Positions 28,958-40,219 of a DNA stretch of 64,000 bases are shown here, one piece after another. The translations under genes were made by a program, and so were the position numbers. Source of the DNA: Acipenser ruthenus. Taxonomy: Eukaryota > Chordata > Actinopteri > Acipenseriformes > Acipenseridae. The notes under the pieces are model-generated. The model ran no database searches. It had not been told where the DNA came from and was given only the letters and a program-made list of their open reading frames with translations. The DNA lies in the NCBI RefSeq assembly GCF_902713425.1, contig NC_081198.1, positions 21,001,188-21,065,187 on the forward strand. Direction: 5' to 3'. The number at the start of each line of letters is the position of its first letter. The stretch's first letter is position 1.

Positions 28958-31900
28958 TTACAATATAAACAAACCCTTCCACCTTTCTCTTGCTGAATTA
29001 TACCCCCATTTCAACACATCCCTTTTAACTCTACCCCTTATGTAACTACACACTCTTTCAATTATTACCTCCCCTTTTATCTCTATGTTATTTTTAATCA
29101 GTTTATTTCTACATTCCCATAATTCAAACTTAATTAAACTGAGAATTAACCATAACAGCCATTGTTGTTTTGTTTTTGTGGCACTCTTTACAAACCCTTT
29201 CAATATTACATCGTATGACAGCTTTGTTCCTGGTACCACCTTGTCTATGATCACTCTAGTTTTATTCCATACTGTTGCTGCAAATGGACATTCCCAAAAC
29301 ACATGTTCCTGTGTTTCTTCCACAAAACATGTTCCCCTAGGACAAAAAGCATTTCTGGTCAGTTTATGTCTGAATAACACCTCCCTTACAGCCATCCTTT
29401 TATGAAGCATCATCCAATTTAAATCTTTTAGGTTATTATCTAGCCCCTTTGGCTGAATATTTCCCCAAGTCTCAGGGGCCACTGAACTGTATTCTTTATT
29501 ATAAAATACTTTCACCGATTCTTTATACAGTTCTTTATGCTCTGTGCGGATCTCTACCTCTTTACAGACTGGATTCTGCTTCAGCCACTTCACCGCATGT
29601 TGATAATGTCCTGGTAATTGCTCCGCTCTTGGTCCCATGTTATTTATTTTAACAAAATGTCTCATTGTAAATGAAAACCACAATCTAACAAAAAACTGAA
29701 AATTATGTTTAAATTCACCCTGCAAAGCTTTACATAAATTTGCCACAAATAAACAATCTAATTTCACAGGAATGTGAGGAACATCCCTCCCTCCTTTCTC
29801 CACAGCCTTATACATCTCCCCTCTCTTGATGTACTCATATTTCCCTCCCCACATAAACTCAAAAATCATACGAATAACACTTCTCCTATATCTTGGAGGC
29901 AACGGATATACATACGCTAGGTACAACAGAGAAGGTAACACGTCTGTTTTTAGAACCAACACCTTCCCCATATAGGTCAGTTTCCTTGCTTTCCACATAT
30001 TTAACTTTTTATTCATTTTAACAATTTTGTCTGCCCAATTCTTTAAATCACTACCCCTTTGATAGAAATTAACCCCTAATATTTTAATCCCATCTGAAAC
30101 TATGTTCAACCCCAAAGGTGTTTCCTTCCTGTTTTCCCAAGCTCCCAAGAACATGACATTTGTTTTACTCAAGTTTAACTTTGAACCCGATGCTAAAGAA
30201 AACAAGTCCATTAACTGAAATGCTCTCCTTATATCATTATCAGACTCTAAATATAAACTTGTGTCATCTGCATACTGTGCAATTTTTAATTCCACACCCC
30301 CACTCCCTGGAATAATTAACCCCTTCACCCCCTTATCTGCCCTCAGTGCTGCAGCGTAAGGTTCCATGAACAATACATAAAGTAAGGGGGATAGCGGACA
30401 CCCCTGTCTCACCCCCGACCTTTGTTTAATTAGCTTCCCCAAGTGCCCATTCACATTGACTCTACTCACTACATCTTTATACATTATTCCTAAACATTTG
30501 ATTAAATGACACCCAAAACCTAACCTCTCCAAAATTCTAAATAAAAACTGGTGGTTGACCCTATCAAATGCCTTTTCTTGATCAAGGCTCACTAAAATTA
30601 ATGGAATATTCCTGTCCTGTACCCACCAAATTACATCTCTAGTCAATTGCAAATTCCATTGCGCTGATCTTCCCACTACCCCACATGTCTGGTCTTTATG
30701 TACAATGAAACCCATCACCCCCCTTAACCTATTAGTTACTGTCTTTGCTAAAATTTTATAATCCACATTTAATAAGGTCACAGGCCTCCAGTTTTTCAAA
30801 TCCTTAATGTCCCCCTTTTTATATAATAAAGAAATAATCCCTTCCTTCATTGATTTTGACAATTCTCCTCTGTCAAACACTTCCTTTATTACCTCTTTAA
30901 ACACTGGACCAATAATGTCCCAGAAAGCCCAATAAAACTCCCTTAGCAGTCCATCTGCCCCCGGCACTTTATTGTTTTTCATCTCATTTACAGCTGCTGT
31001 TAACTCGCTCAACTCAATAACCTTCTCCAATTCAATTTTACTCTCTTCTGGCACTCTAGATCCCAAATTATTTAAAAATGTATCTCCTGCTTTATCATCT
31101 ATTTTCCTTTCTGAAAACAACTCCTCATAAAAATAACTTGCACTATCTACCATAGACTCATTATCCGATACCTCCCTTCCATCTTTATCTCTTAATCCCT
31201 CAATCATTCTTTTCTTTTGTTTCTCCCTCATAGGCTTGAAAAACTGATGACAACATTTTTCATTAGTCTCATAAAAGACTAGTTGGCTTCTAAACATGAA
31301 TTTAGCAGCTCTGTTACTATAAATCGCCTTTAACCTCTCCTTACACAAACTATACTGCTCCCAATCCATATTCCCACCATTATTATCCTTCACCCGCATC
31401 TCCTCCAACCTCTTTTGTAAACCCAATATATCTTTCCTTTCCTCAAATGCTTTTGATTTACAATATCCCTGCGCAAACACCTTAACTTTTCGCTTCACAT
31501 CCTCCCACCAATCAATCCAGGATTTGTAATAAGGTTTCAATTCCACCCACTCATTAAAATATAAAATAAATTGTTCCCTAAACTTTTTCTCTTCTAAAAT
31601 TTTGCAATTCAATTTCCAATACCCGACACCAAATACTGGCCCGTTTAATATTACCCCTAAAGAAATCATATCATGATCTGAAAACCAAACAGGCAAAACA
31701 GAAAAATGTTCTAAAGTCAAATCATTGGTCACAAAGAAATAATCAATTCTACTCTTTGCACCCCTAGAATTTCTCCAGGTAAATCCTGGCTTTCCTTTAT
31801 TTAACTTTTTAAAAGAATCTATTAAATTAAAATTAGACAAAATCAACCGTAAATCCTTGCAACTAAAATCTTCTGATTGAACTGCATCTAAACAGACATT

Positions 31901-32329
31901 AAAGTCTCCCCCCACTATTACATGCCTATTTGTCATTAATACATCCCCCAAACCCCAAAATAATTCTTTTCGCTCTTTCCTTGTTGGAGGAGCATATACA
32001 TTAATTAATCTTAACTTTTGTCCCCTCCCATCCACATCTGCTACTAGTACCCTCCCTGGCACCATAGAAAAAGAATCCTTCACTTCTAACCCTCTATCCT
32101 TAAACAAAATCCCCACCCCTGATGAGTGCACACCCCCCACACTCCATCTCGATTCCCCCTGATCCCATTCCCTTGAAAACCCCTTTATGTCCCCTTCATC
32201 TTTTAAATGTACTTCTTGCAAAAAACAAACTGAAAACTTAATATACTTGAAAGAATTTAACACAGATGCTCTTTTCTGATTATTCCTCAAGCCCCTAACA
32301 TTAACTGAAATTAAATTAATTGAAGCCAT
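28958..32329 (-). CDS. LINE C ORF2: endonuclease-reverse transcriptase, 1123 aa
   Basis: Intact from ATG at 32329, 34 nt after the ORF1 stop. Endonuclease: Asn10 (SVNVRG), Glu39 (LQEVH), Asp142 and Asn144 (GGDFN), Asp196 (SRIDYFF), Asp218-His219 (SDHD). Reverse transcriptase: Asp583 in SLDQEKAFDRV, SGVRQGCPLSPLL from 638, YADD at 686-689. C-terminal CCHC: FCPRGTC...EHVFWEC. It lacks the hydrophobic N-terminal lead seen in A, D and F. AT-rich codon use contrasts with GC-richer F. Expected to insert LINE C RNA at U2 nucleotide 38. Confidence 0.94.
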   Translation of the reverse strand: MASINLISVNVRGLRNNQKRASVLNSFKYIKFSVCFLQEVHLKDEGDIKGFSREWDQGESRWSVGGVHSSGVGILFKDRGLEVKDSFSMVPGRVLVADVDGRGQKLRLINVYAPPTRKERKELFWGLGDVLMTNRHVIVGGDFNVCLDAVQSEDFSCKDLRLILSNFNLIDSFKKLNKGKPGFTWRNSRGAKSRIDYFFVTNDLTLEHFSVLPVWFSDHDMISLGVILNGPVFGVGYWKLNCKILEEKKFREQFILYFNEWVELKPYYKSWIDWWEDVKRKVKVFAQGYCKSKAFEERKDILGLQKRLEEMRVKDNNGGNMDWEQYSLCKERLKAIYSNRAAKFMFRSQLVFYETNEKCCHQFFKPMREKQKKRMIEGLRDKDGREVSDNESMVDSASYFYEELFSERKIDDKAGDTFLNNLGSRVPEESKIELEKVIELSELTAAVNEMKNNKVPGADGLLREFYWAFWDIIGPVFKEVIKEVFDRGELSKSMKEGIISLLYKKGDIKDLKNWRPVTLLNVDYKILAKTVTNRLRGVMGFIVHKDQTCGVVGRSAQWNLQLTRDVIWWVQDRNIPLILVSLDQEKAFDRVNHQFLFRILERLGFGCHLIKCLGIMYKDVVSRVNVNGHLGKLIKQRSGVRQGCPLSPLLYVLFMEPYAAALRADKGVKGLIIPGSGGVELKIAQYADDTSLYLESDNDIRRAFQLMDLFSLASGSKLNLSKTNVMFLGAWENRKETPLGLNIVSDGIKILGVNFYQRGSDLKNWADKIVKMNKKLNMWKARKLTYMGKVLVLKTDVLPSLLYLAYVYPLPPRYRRSVIRMIFEFMWGGKYEYIKRGEMYKAVEKGGRDVPHIPVKLDCLFVANLCKALQGEFKHNFQFFVRLWFSFTMRHFVKINNMGPRAEQLPGHYQHAVKWLKQNPVCKEVEIRTEHKELYKESVKVFYNKEYSSVAPETWGNIQPKGLDNNLKDLNWMMLHKRMAVREVLFRHKLTRNAFCPRGTCFVEETQEHVFWECPFAATVWNKTRVIIDKVVPGTKLSYDVILKGFVKSATKTKQQWLLWLILSLIKFELWECRNKLIKNNIEIKGEVIIERVCSYIRGRVKRDVLKWGYNSARERWKGLFIL

Positions 32330-32363
32330 TTATAATTTATATTATTAAAAATAAACCCTTTAT

Positions 32364-33791
32364 TTAAGCTTGGCTTGTAGGTCCTACTCCTTCCTCTTGT
32401 ATTGCAGGTAAAATAGGTACAGCCAATGTAGTCTCATTAAATTGTTGGAGTTGAGCATTGTCCAGAAATTCCTCAACATTAAAATCACTGCTTTGTAATC
32501 CTAAATCCGACCGACATGGGCTCGCTGGTGACAACAAAAAGCTTCTCAGTTCAGAACCTAACTCAGTCCCACTCTCTGTTGATTTACTCCTCAGTTCTGT
32601 ATCTGAATCTGGCAGATTATGTAAGCCATCAAACCTGTTTCCATGCTCTATCCCCTCCCCTTCCTTTGCTTTCTTTCCTTTTGCTAGCTTTTGTTCAGCT
32701 GCCTTCCTCTCATTCCCAGAATTTTTTTTCCTTTTCCCACTTTTCTTGTCCACATCCATCCAGCCCTCCTCCTTGCTTGTTTCTTGGTTCAGCTCCATCT
32801 TTTCCTCTAACATTTCCCTACTCGCCTCAATCTCCTCCCGCTCAGCCTCTTGAAAAGTTTGCCGAGCTTCCTCTTGGCCAGGCACTCTGCTTAACTCTGA
32901 CTGAACCCCACTGCCACTTGAAATCACCTTATCCACAGCCACATTTTCCTCCTGTGCTTCGCTTACATCAGCGGGACCACCCCTTAGCTCTCCCCCATCT
33001 TGCTGCTCATTTTCTGGTTCCTTTTCTTGGTCCTCTCTAATCACCTCTGCAAAGGACCTTTTCTTCTGTGGGCATTGTCTAAAGAGATGCTCATCAGATC
33101 CACAAATATTACATTTTTTAACAAACGGACAGTCCTTTGTTTCATGTCCCAACTCCTCGCAGTTCCTACAACGAATTTGATTACAATGCATTTCTGTGTG
33201 ACCAAAGGACATGCATTTTCGGCAGTATAGCGGTTGGCCAGAATAAAACAAGTAGCCTCTGTTGGGCCCAATAGAAAAGTTTGCCGGAGGGTGCCTATAC
33301 CCATCGAAACCCTTGGCGTCTTGCCTTAATAGCACTTTGAATTGTCTCTTGCCATTCCAGATTCCCAATAGATCTCTCTGATAAACTGCACTCACTAGTA
33401 CATCACAGTATTTCCCCAGAAAAGATTCAATATCCCAGTCAGATGCATAAGGATTAAACATGTGGACTGTTATAACTCTGAAATTGCGATTCCATAATGA
33501 TTCAGCAGCATAATCCTTCACAGGAGCTTTCATTGAGTACACTTTGTATCTATCCCAAAATGTCATAAAAAGATCTTCAGAGTGAAAAGTAACATCTACG
33601 AACCTTGCCGCTGAATTCATCTGGATACAAAAGAAATCCATAGCTTCGAATCCAAGGCTCGCCATCAAAATCTTCTCCACAAATTCAATTCTTCCTGGGA
33701 AATCCACTCCCATATCTCCTCTCCATCTCAACCGAACTGTGTTCCGTAGTCCAGCCCTCGAAGCCGACCGATTAGCAGATGTCTTGTCCAT
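32364..33791 (-). CDS. LINE C ORF1: CCHC nucleic-acid-binding protein, 475 aa
   Basis: Starts MDKTSANRSASRAG at 33791. Three CCHC knuckles at residues 190-203, 208-221 and 227-240 (YCRKCMSFGH, CRNCEELGHE, CNICGSDEHL). A Glu/Lys-rich tail includes KKSGKRKKN, a likely nuclear localisation stretch. It resembles LINE B ORF1 most. Presumed RNA chaperone of the LINE particle. The ATG lies only about 86 nt from the U2 transcription start, so a U2-promoter transcript could be translated with a short leader. Confidence 0.92.
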   Translation of the reverse strand: MDKTSANRSASRAGLRNTVRLRWRGDMGVDFPGRIEFVEKILMASLGFEAMDFFCIQMNSAARFVDVTFHSEDLFMTFWDRYKVYSMKAPVKDYAAESLWNRNFRVITVHMFNPYASDWDIESFLGKYCDVLVSAVYQRDLLGIWNGKRQFKVLLRQDAKGFDGYRHPPANFSIGPNRGYLFYSGQPLYCRKCMSFGHTEMHCNQIRCRNCEELGHETKDCPFVKKCNICGSDEHLFRQCPQKKRSFAEVIREDQEKEPENEQQDGGELRGGPADVSEAQEENVAVDKVISSGSGVQSELSRVPGQEEARQTFQEAEREEIEASREMLEEKMELNQETSKEEGWMDVDKKSGKRKKNSGNERKAAEQKLAKGKKAKEGEGIEHGNRFDGLHNLPDSDTELRSKSTESGTELGSELRSFLLSPASPCRSDLGLQSSDFNVEEFLDNAQLQQFNETTLAVPILPAIQEEGVGPTSQA

Positions 33792-33849
33792 CCTCTCCTC
33801 CTCGTATCACTCTCTCGTATCACTCTCTGCGGTCATGCCACATGAAAAC

Positions 33850-33877
33850 GATCTTAGCCAAGAGGCCGAGAAGCGAT
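33850..33877 (-). pseudogene. U2-8 snRNA, 5' stub (nt 1-28), upstream of LINE C
   Basis: U2 nucleotides 1-28 with C at position 16, then LINE C (GTTTTCATGTGGCATGACC). Position 23 is the normal A. Confidence 0.88.
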
Positions 33878-34485
33878 GGCGACTTGGCCCTTGCCCGGGG
33901 CCCCCCAGCCCGGACGGCACAGGGGGATTCAAAGGTGGGTGCAAAATTCCAAGCACAAGCAGACCCCCAAAAAACGGGCTGCTGCTTCCAGAGGGGAAAT
34001 GTGCAATTTAAGCAGGAGGGAACAAAACAAAGCAAAAACACACACATAACACCAAAAACAAAACATAAACTGGCGGAGTGCGTCTTACAAATAGTCATGC
34101 CAAGCTGCTATGCTGTGCAAGGTGCCTTGGGTAACTACAACTGTGCCTCGCTGGCTGGCTGGCTGGCTGGCTAAGAAGGAACTGGCATAGGGACATGTTC
34201 CACCACACTTGTCTGGTTAGCTGCATGCTCCCAGGAAACAACCTGCTGCTGTCTACATCATCACCACATGTGAATAAAAGAAAGAAAGACAGCAAGAAAG
34301 AAAGAGAGAAAGAAAGAGAGAAAGAGAGAAAGAAAGAGAGAAAGAAAGAAAGAGAGAAAGAAAAAAAAAAGAAGTAAAACGGCGGGAAAACTTGCATCAA
34401 CACTGGCACTCTCCCTCCAGCAGGGATAGACAAAATGCTCACAGGAGAGATCCAGATCTGACTTTGACCAACGTTAGAGAAAGGT
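33878..34485 (-). promoter_or_regulatory. U2 spacer 8: promoter of U2-8/LINE C, microsatellite, 3' box of U2-9
   Basis: PSE-like element at 33924-33941; microsatellite at 34275-34373; 3' box of U2-9 at 34457-34472. It shares the GGAGGGAAC and AAGGAACTGG variants with spacer 6 and has one GGCT unit more. Confidence 0.8.
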
Positions 34486-34631
34486 GTGCACCGTTCCCGG
34501 AGGTACTGCAATACCGGGCCGATGCGTGGAGTGGACGGAGCAAGCCCCTGTTCCATCTCCTGATTCCAAAAATCAATTTAATATATGGTCCCCTGATAGG
34601 GGACGTATCAGATATTAAACTGATAAGAACA
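34486..34631 (-). pseudogene. U2-9 snRNA, 3' fragment (nt 41-186), cut by LINE D
   Basis: U2 resumes at about nucleotide 41 (TGTTC) after the LINE D poly(A), with a stray TA between. One change in the CAGGAG stem region. 3' box present. Confidence 0.93.
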
Positions 34632-34854
34632 TATTTTTTTTTTTTTTTTTTTTTTTAAGTTTTTATTTATTTTCCGTGGACAAAAATCATAAACATATAA
34701 TCAAAAAACTCAATACAATACACATGAAAAAAACAATATCATATTACAGCCACGTCATAAAAACTTTCCAATAAAAACAAGGTCTGAAAGGACAATCAGA
34801 TTAAAACAACTTCCATTTGAACAAGACAGTTTATGCGTCAAAAAACAACCCGCT

Positions 34855-37800
34855 TCACCCCCTATCATAAGACCATGAACCGGCACGAGTCCAAGTGGCA
34901 GGCACAGCCCAACAAGTGCTCCATCTCTCCCGGGCGATCTCTTCTCCTTCCCGCAGCGCATCCTGCATCTGATATTCTCTGAGCCTCTGACAAGCCAAAA
35001 TCTTCACCTCCCCCGAGGTCAGCAGCTTTCCTTTAAAAACGAAAAGATTTCTTGCCTTCCACATGGCTTCTTTAAAACAGTTCAGTAAAACCCACAAGCA
35101 TGTCCATTTTTCTTTCACTACAAACCCAGGCTTAACCCCGTGCAGCACCATTGCTTTTAAAATGTTTCTGTTGTTTAGAAACCCACTCAGGGTGTCTTCG
35201 GCCTCCCGCCAAACTTTTTTGGCTTGTCCACATCCCCAGAACAGATGCGCTGCGGTTTCTTCTGCCCCACAATCCTTAAAAGGACATCTAGGGGACTTCC
35301 CGAGGTTCCTGTGATACATAGTCGCCCGTACTGGGAGGATCTCGTGTACCGTCTGCCATGCCAAGTCCTTGTGCCGGTTCATGAGTCTCGGGTGAGCTAC
35401 TTCCAGCCAAATCCCCTCCACAACCTGTGGGTTAAAAAAGAGACATTACACATTTTCTCTCTGTCTTGCACAAATTTCCGCACTTTACGGGGGTCCTGCC
35501 ATACCTCTTTATCTAAAACAAAAAGTTCCTCTTTCTTTAAAAACAGTTTAATTTTATTATACAAAAAAGGAGCTTCCCATGATGTTGGCACAGTTAAAAC
35601 AGGACAAAACATTTTAAAACCTCTTAGAATCGCTCCTAAGAAATATTTTACAAAATGTGCAGTTTTGTTTGACCCATAGAGACACAACCTCACATGGACA
35701 ATTACAAAATGTAAAAGCAAGATCTTCGTGAGGTCAGGAACCCCCTTTCCTCCATTTTTTGCTGCCTTGTATACCACCTCCCTCTTTAACATCTCATTCT
35801 TCCTCCCCCAGAAGAAGCGCATCACACTGCGTGTCAGGGCACACAGGACATTCCTGGTTGGAGGGAACACTGCAGACAGGTAAACCAAGACAGGTAAAAT
35901 AACAGATTTTAAAATTAAACACTTGCCTTCAAAAGTGAGTTCTCTGAGGCTCCACAGCCCCAGCTTTTGTGCAACCTTGGCAGTGACGCTGTCCCAATTC
36001 TGCACTCCAGACCCATGTTTATAGAATTTTACCCCTAAAATCTGAATAAAATCATTCTTTAAACACAACCCTATGCTGGGAACTCTGGCCCACTTCCCAT
36101 ACAGCATACACTCGCTTTTTCCCATGTTGACCTTGGATCCTGACGCCTTGCAGAACCCCTCGACCATTCCCACCGTTTTCTCCATTGAAAACTCATCTCG
36201 GCAAATAATCGACACGTCATCCATGTACAAAATACATTTCACTTGTTCTCCCCCACTCCCAGGTACGAACACTCCACAGGTCTGTTTATTCGCCCTAATG
36301 GCAATGGCTAAAGGTTCGATACAACATATAAACAGCAAAGGAGACAGTGGACAGCCTTGGCGCACTCCGCTTCGGATTTTAACTGGTTTAGACGTGCTCC
36401 CATTTACCAAAATAACACTTTGGATGTCTTCATACAAGACCTTAATCCAATTAACGAACCTGATTGGAAACCCCATTTTCAACAGTACACCAAACATGTA
36501 CTTGTGCGCTATTCTATCATATGCCTTCTCTAAATCCAAATTCAGGATACTAAACGGGAACTCCCTCTCCCTGGCATAACAGATAGAGTCTCTCACGAGT
36601 ATCAAGCTGTCCATTATCCTCCTACCTGGGACTGCACATACCTGGTCCTGATGGATGACTGTGTCGATCACCTGCCCCATCCTTCCAGTCAGGATCTTTG
36701 CCAGCAACTTATAGTCTGTGTTGAGGAGGCTGATCGGACGCCAGTTCTTCAAATCTTCCCGGTCTCCCTTCTTATAAAGCAAAGTGATGACGCTCCTCTT
36801 AAAAGAAGTGGCCATTTCCCCAGCATTAGAACTTTCTATAAAAACACTCAACAAATCATATTTTAAAACATTCCAAAAACACTTATAATATTCAGTGGGT
36901 AAGCCATCCTCCCCAGGCGTTTTCCCCATTTTGCTTGCTTTCAAAGCTCTATCCAGCTCTTCCAGAGAAAAGCTCTTTTCCAACCCCACCTTCTGTTCAT
37001 TACTTAAAAATACATTAATGCCTTCAATCATTTCTTTACAATTCCTCTCCACCACCCTCTTTTCATCATACAAATTCTCATAAAAACTTTCCGCCACCTC
37101 ACACATGCCTTTATTTCCATTCCTCACCACACCATCCTCCCCTTTTAACCCCTCCATCACCTGTTTTCTGTCAAATACTTTCTTAAAAAAGAACCTCGAA
37201 CAGGTCTCTTCTTTCTCAATCCTCTCTATCTTGCTTTGCAGCATCACTGTCTCACTTTTTTTATACATGAAATGTTTTATTCTCTCCTTCACCCCCTTTA
37301 TCTCTTCAGAGACTTCAAATCCTGCCCTCTCCTGCAAAAACAATCTCTGAAGCTTCTTTTCCAGCCATTTACATTTTTCTTTTGCTTTGCGTACTTTATC
37401 CCTGCCTTCATTTATAAAAAACAATTTGGTTCTCCTTTTAACAAAATCCCACCACTCACTCTTTTTCCCAAACAAAACCTGTAGAGACCTCCACCCTTTA
37501 TACTTCTCTACATATTTCTCTCTTATTTTACTATCCTCTAATAATTTAACATTTAATTTCCACACTCCTTTTCCCTTTTCACTCACCCCTCCCAGATCCA
37601 ATGTTGCCCTCACCATCACATGATCAGAGAAGAACATAGGCTCCAGTTTACAATCTTGACATTTCACCCCCTCAGAAATAAAGATCATATCGATCCTGGA
37701 CTTACTTGTCCCCTGAGAGTTGCTCCAGGTAAAGCCCCCCTCAGGATGTATCATTTTATAACAATCTATCAACTTAAAGTCTTTAATTATTTTGTTCAAT

Positions 37801-38333
37801 AACACAGATGTTTTATCCAATTTAAAATTTTCCTTCCCATCCTTCTTGTCACCCCCACTCCTCACACAATTCCAGTCCCCTCCCATCACTACCGGCATGG
37901 ATGAACTAAGCTCCATCCTTACCAGTCCCAACAATTCAAGCCTCTGGTGTTTCTCCACAGGTGCATACACATTCACCAGCTTAATCTCTTGCTTATTACA
38001 TACCACTCTCACCATAACAACCCTTCCATCCTGCAACACACTTTTCTCTTTAATTATACACTTATTATTTTTAAACAATATTGCCACTCCCGCATTCTTA
38101 TTTTCATCTGTCCCCGACCACACTGATTCACCTTTCACCCACATGCTTTCCAACTCTCTATATTCTTTCTTAAACCCAATCCCACACTCTTGTAAAAAGA
38201 ACACATCTGCATCAATACCTTCTAGATACTCTAAAACAGCCTTGCACCTGACCTTGCTCACCACACTCCTCACATTCACCGTTGCTATTATCAGCGCCAT
38301 CGAGATCAGCAAAATGTGTAAAGACATATTCAT
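34855..38333 (-). pseudogene. LINE D ORF2: endonuclease-reverse transcriptase, one frameshift
   Basis: Starts at the ATG at 38333, overlapping the ORF1 stop as ATGA. The endonuclease (TVNVRSV, LQECG, GGDWNC, SRID, FSDH) and reverse transcriptase (NLDLEKAYDRI, SGVRQGCPLSPLL, YMDD) are in one open frame of 978 codons. The frame changes near 35410, and the C-terminal CCHC segment (CPFKDC...AHLFWGC) continues in another frame to 34855. The combined length matches LINE A ORF2, its nearest relative here. Trp replaces the usual Phe in GGDFNC. Confidence 0.9.
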
Positions 38334-39929
38334 AAAATTTTAGATGGTTCTATCCCCATGCTATCTGAGAGCCGCTGCACATTACCATCATCCAAAAAGG
38401 AAGTGCCCCCATGGTCTATTCCCCTCCCACCATACGACCTGTCACTCACTACCGAGGAGTCGGAGCCAGGAGAAACCGGGGTCTCCTGCCCAGCTTGCAT
38501 ACTGTCCTCCTTTTTTTCCTTTTTCCCCTTTTTCCCCACTTTCATACCACTTTTCACCTCTTCCCCTTTCTCCAACTTCCTTTTCCCTGAAGCTTTCTCC
38601 TGCTCCATTTTCTGCCCATCTATGTTCCCTCCCTCCTCTTCCTGCACCTCCTCCTCCTCCTCCTCCATCTCCTCTTCACTAGACTCCCCTCCTGTTCTAC
38701 CCTCTACACCCCCCCCTCCATGTCTTTTTTGAGGCATCTGACCACACGGGATAGGGCCCTCTTCCTGGATATCTGAAGAACCTGCCTCCCCCCCACTCTT
38801 ATTTGACCTTTCTCCGAACCCTTCGCTGTCCTCTTCAGACTCCGTAACCTCCAGATCTTCTGCCAATGAAGATCCCTGCTGCTCCTTCTGTTCTTCCCCC
38901 CGATCTATCTCCTCCCCCTCACCGCCCCTCTGCTCTCCTCCCCACTCTGCCTGTCTCTTCCACTCACCCTCTCCACTGTCCCTCACCCCTCCCCCCTGCT
39001 GCTCACCACTTTCCATCCTCTCCTCTCCCTCTTCCTGTTGTTCCTTCTCCTCCCTCTCAAACCTCTTATACTTCTCCTTCCAATACCCATCCCTCTCCTC
39101 CTCCTCCCTCTCCTCTCTCTCCTCCCTCTCATACCTCTCATACCTCTCCTTCCTCTCCCTCTCCCTCTCCTCCCTCGCCCTCTCTTCACCCCTCTTTGCT
39201 CTGTTAGCAAAAGAGGATGGACAGTGCATAAAAAGGTGTTCACTACTGTCACACAGACTGCACTTCCTTTTCTCCTGACACTCACTTGCCACGTGCCCCT
39301 CACCCTTACACACATAACACATAATTTTTGTGCACCCCGCCGCCAAGTGACCCATTACCCCACATTTTCGACATAATTTGGGTTGCCTGAAATAATGTAT
39401 ATATCCCCTATCCATCCCCAGTACTATTTCAGAGGGAATAGCTCTGAATCCCTCATACCCATTCGGATCTGGCCACAGACTTACACGGACTCTCCAAGCA
39501 CCATTCCATACCTCATCACTATCCCTCACTTTCTCTGCACCCCCATACACTGTACAATACTTTCTTAGCCACACACACATCCTCTCCCTCCACAGCCTCT
39601 GACCCCATCCTCACAATCACCACCCTTCTCGCAACATCAGTCAAGGTTGTCACTTGGAACCTTTTCAAAAGTTGGTCATTTTTCCCCAAATTGAACAAAC
39701 TGTGACATTTCTGCAAATCACTCACAGCCCTAAAACTGACATCCCAGGTGTTTCCCCTCCCCACAGTGATAATACAATTGAGCTGCTCTGGCTTAAACCC
39801 CAGTGTCTTCTGCAACACAACCCTAGAAAACTCAAGCCTGTTAAATGCTAGCTCATCTCCCTCTCCTCCCTCTTTCAAAGAAATCCTTATACAATTAAAA
39901 CGACGTGCTGCAAACCTTGGGGACGCCAT
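38330..39929 (-). pseudogene. LINE D ORF1: CCHC protein, one frameshift
   Basis: Starts MASPRFAARRFNC at 39929, aligned with MAFRKFSERRFNC of LINE A. The frame changes near 39565 (in the CVWLxxYC region), then runs to 38330. Three CCHC knuckles (LCRKCGVMGH, CYVCKGEGHV, CSLCDSSEHL) are present, followed by a long Glu/Arg-rich tract coded by CT-rich plus-strand DNA (about 38600-39190). A Lys-rich segment (GKKGKKEKK) lies near the end. Confidence 0.88.
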
Positions 39930-40219
39930 TTTAATTACAAACACTAACTCACAAAAAATTAAGGGTTTTTTTTTTGTTTTTTTTTAAATTTAGCCAAGGC
40001 CAAATTAAAGCAAAATATCAATAATAGAAAAATAAACAGCAGATAAGGTGCCCTCAAAGGGTCCCCCTTACCTGCTCCACAACCTGGCTCCTGGTCTTCC
40101 GCCTGCCCTGCTCCTCTCCTACCCAGACCACAGCTACCAGCAACCAATGTTGCTCCCGTTTACCTTACCGATACCGATACCTTACCGATCGCTTCCAAAT
40201 CAAACTGCGGTCAAGCCAC

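Larger units (their letters stand above)
28871..33849 (-). mobile_element. LINE C, full length with two open ORFs, U2 nt 38 site
   Basis: A 4979-bp element bounded by U2 nucleotide 28 (5' side) and 40 (3' side), with a poly(A) tail and no target duplication. The 5' UTR is only 58 bp and has a 13-bp direct repeat (AGAGAGTGATACG twice). The 3' UTR is about 70 bp. It groups with B and E by YADD and by the C-terminal QPKGLDN motif. Open ORFs imply recent activity. Confidence 0.93.
34632..40219 (-). mobile_element. LINE D, full length but with frameshifts in both ORFs, U2 nt 38 site
   Basis: A 5588-bp element between U2 nucleotide 34 (5' side) and about 41 (3' side), with a long poly(A) and no target duplication. 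The 5' UTR of 290 bp shares a 35-nt hairpin block (40040-40074), GGTAA/GGTAT repeats (40160-40189) and the TGTGGCTTGACCGCAG end with LINE A. Each ORF has one visible frameshift. Confidence 0.9.

Noticed and set aside
38600-39190. CT-rich plus-strand frames with Pro/Ser/Leu runs within LINE D (and 10690-11500 in LINE A)
   Set aside because: They are shadows of the Glu/Arg/Gly-rich tail of ORF1 on the minus strand.
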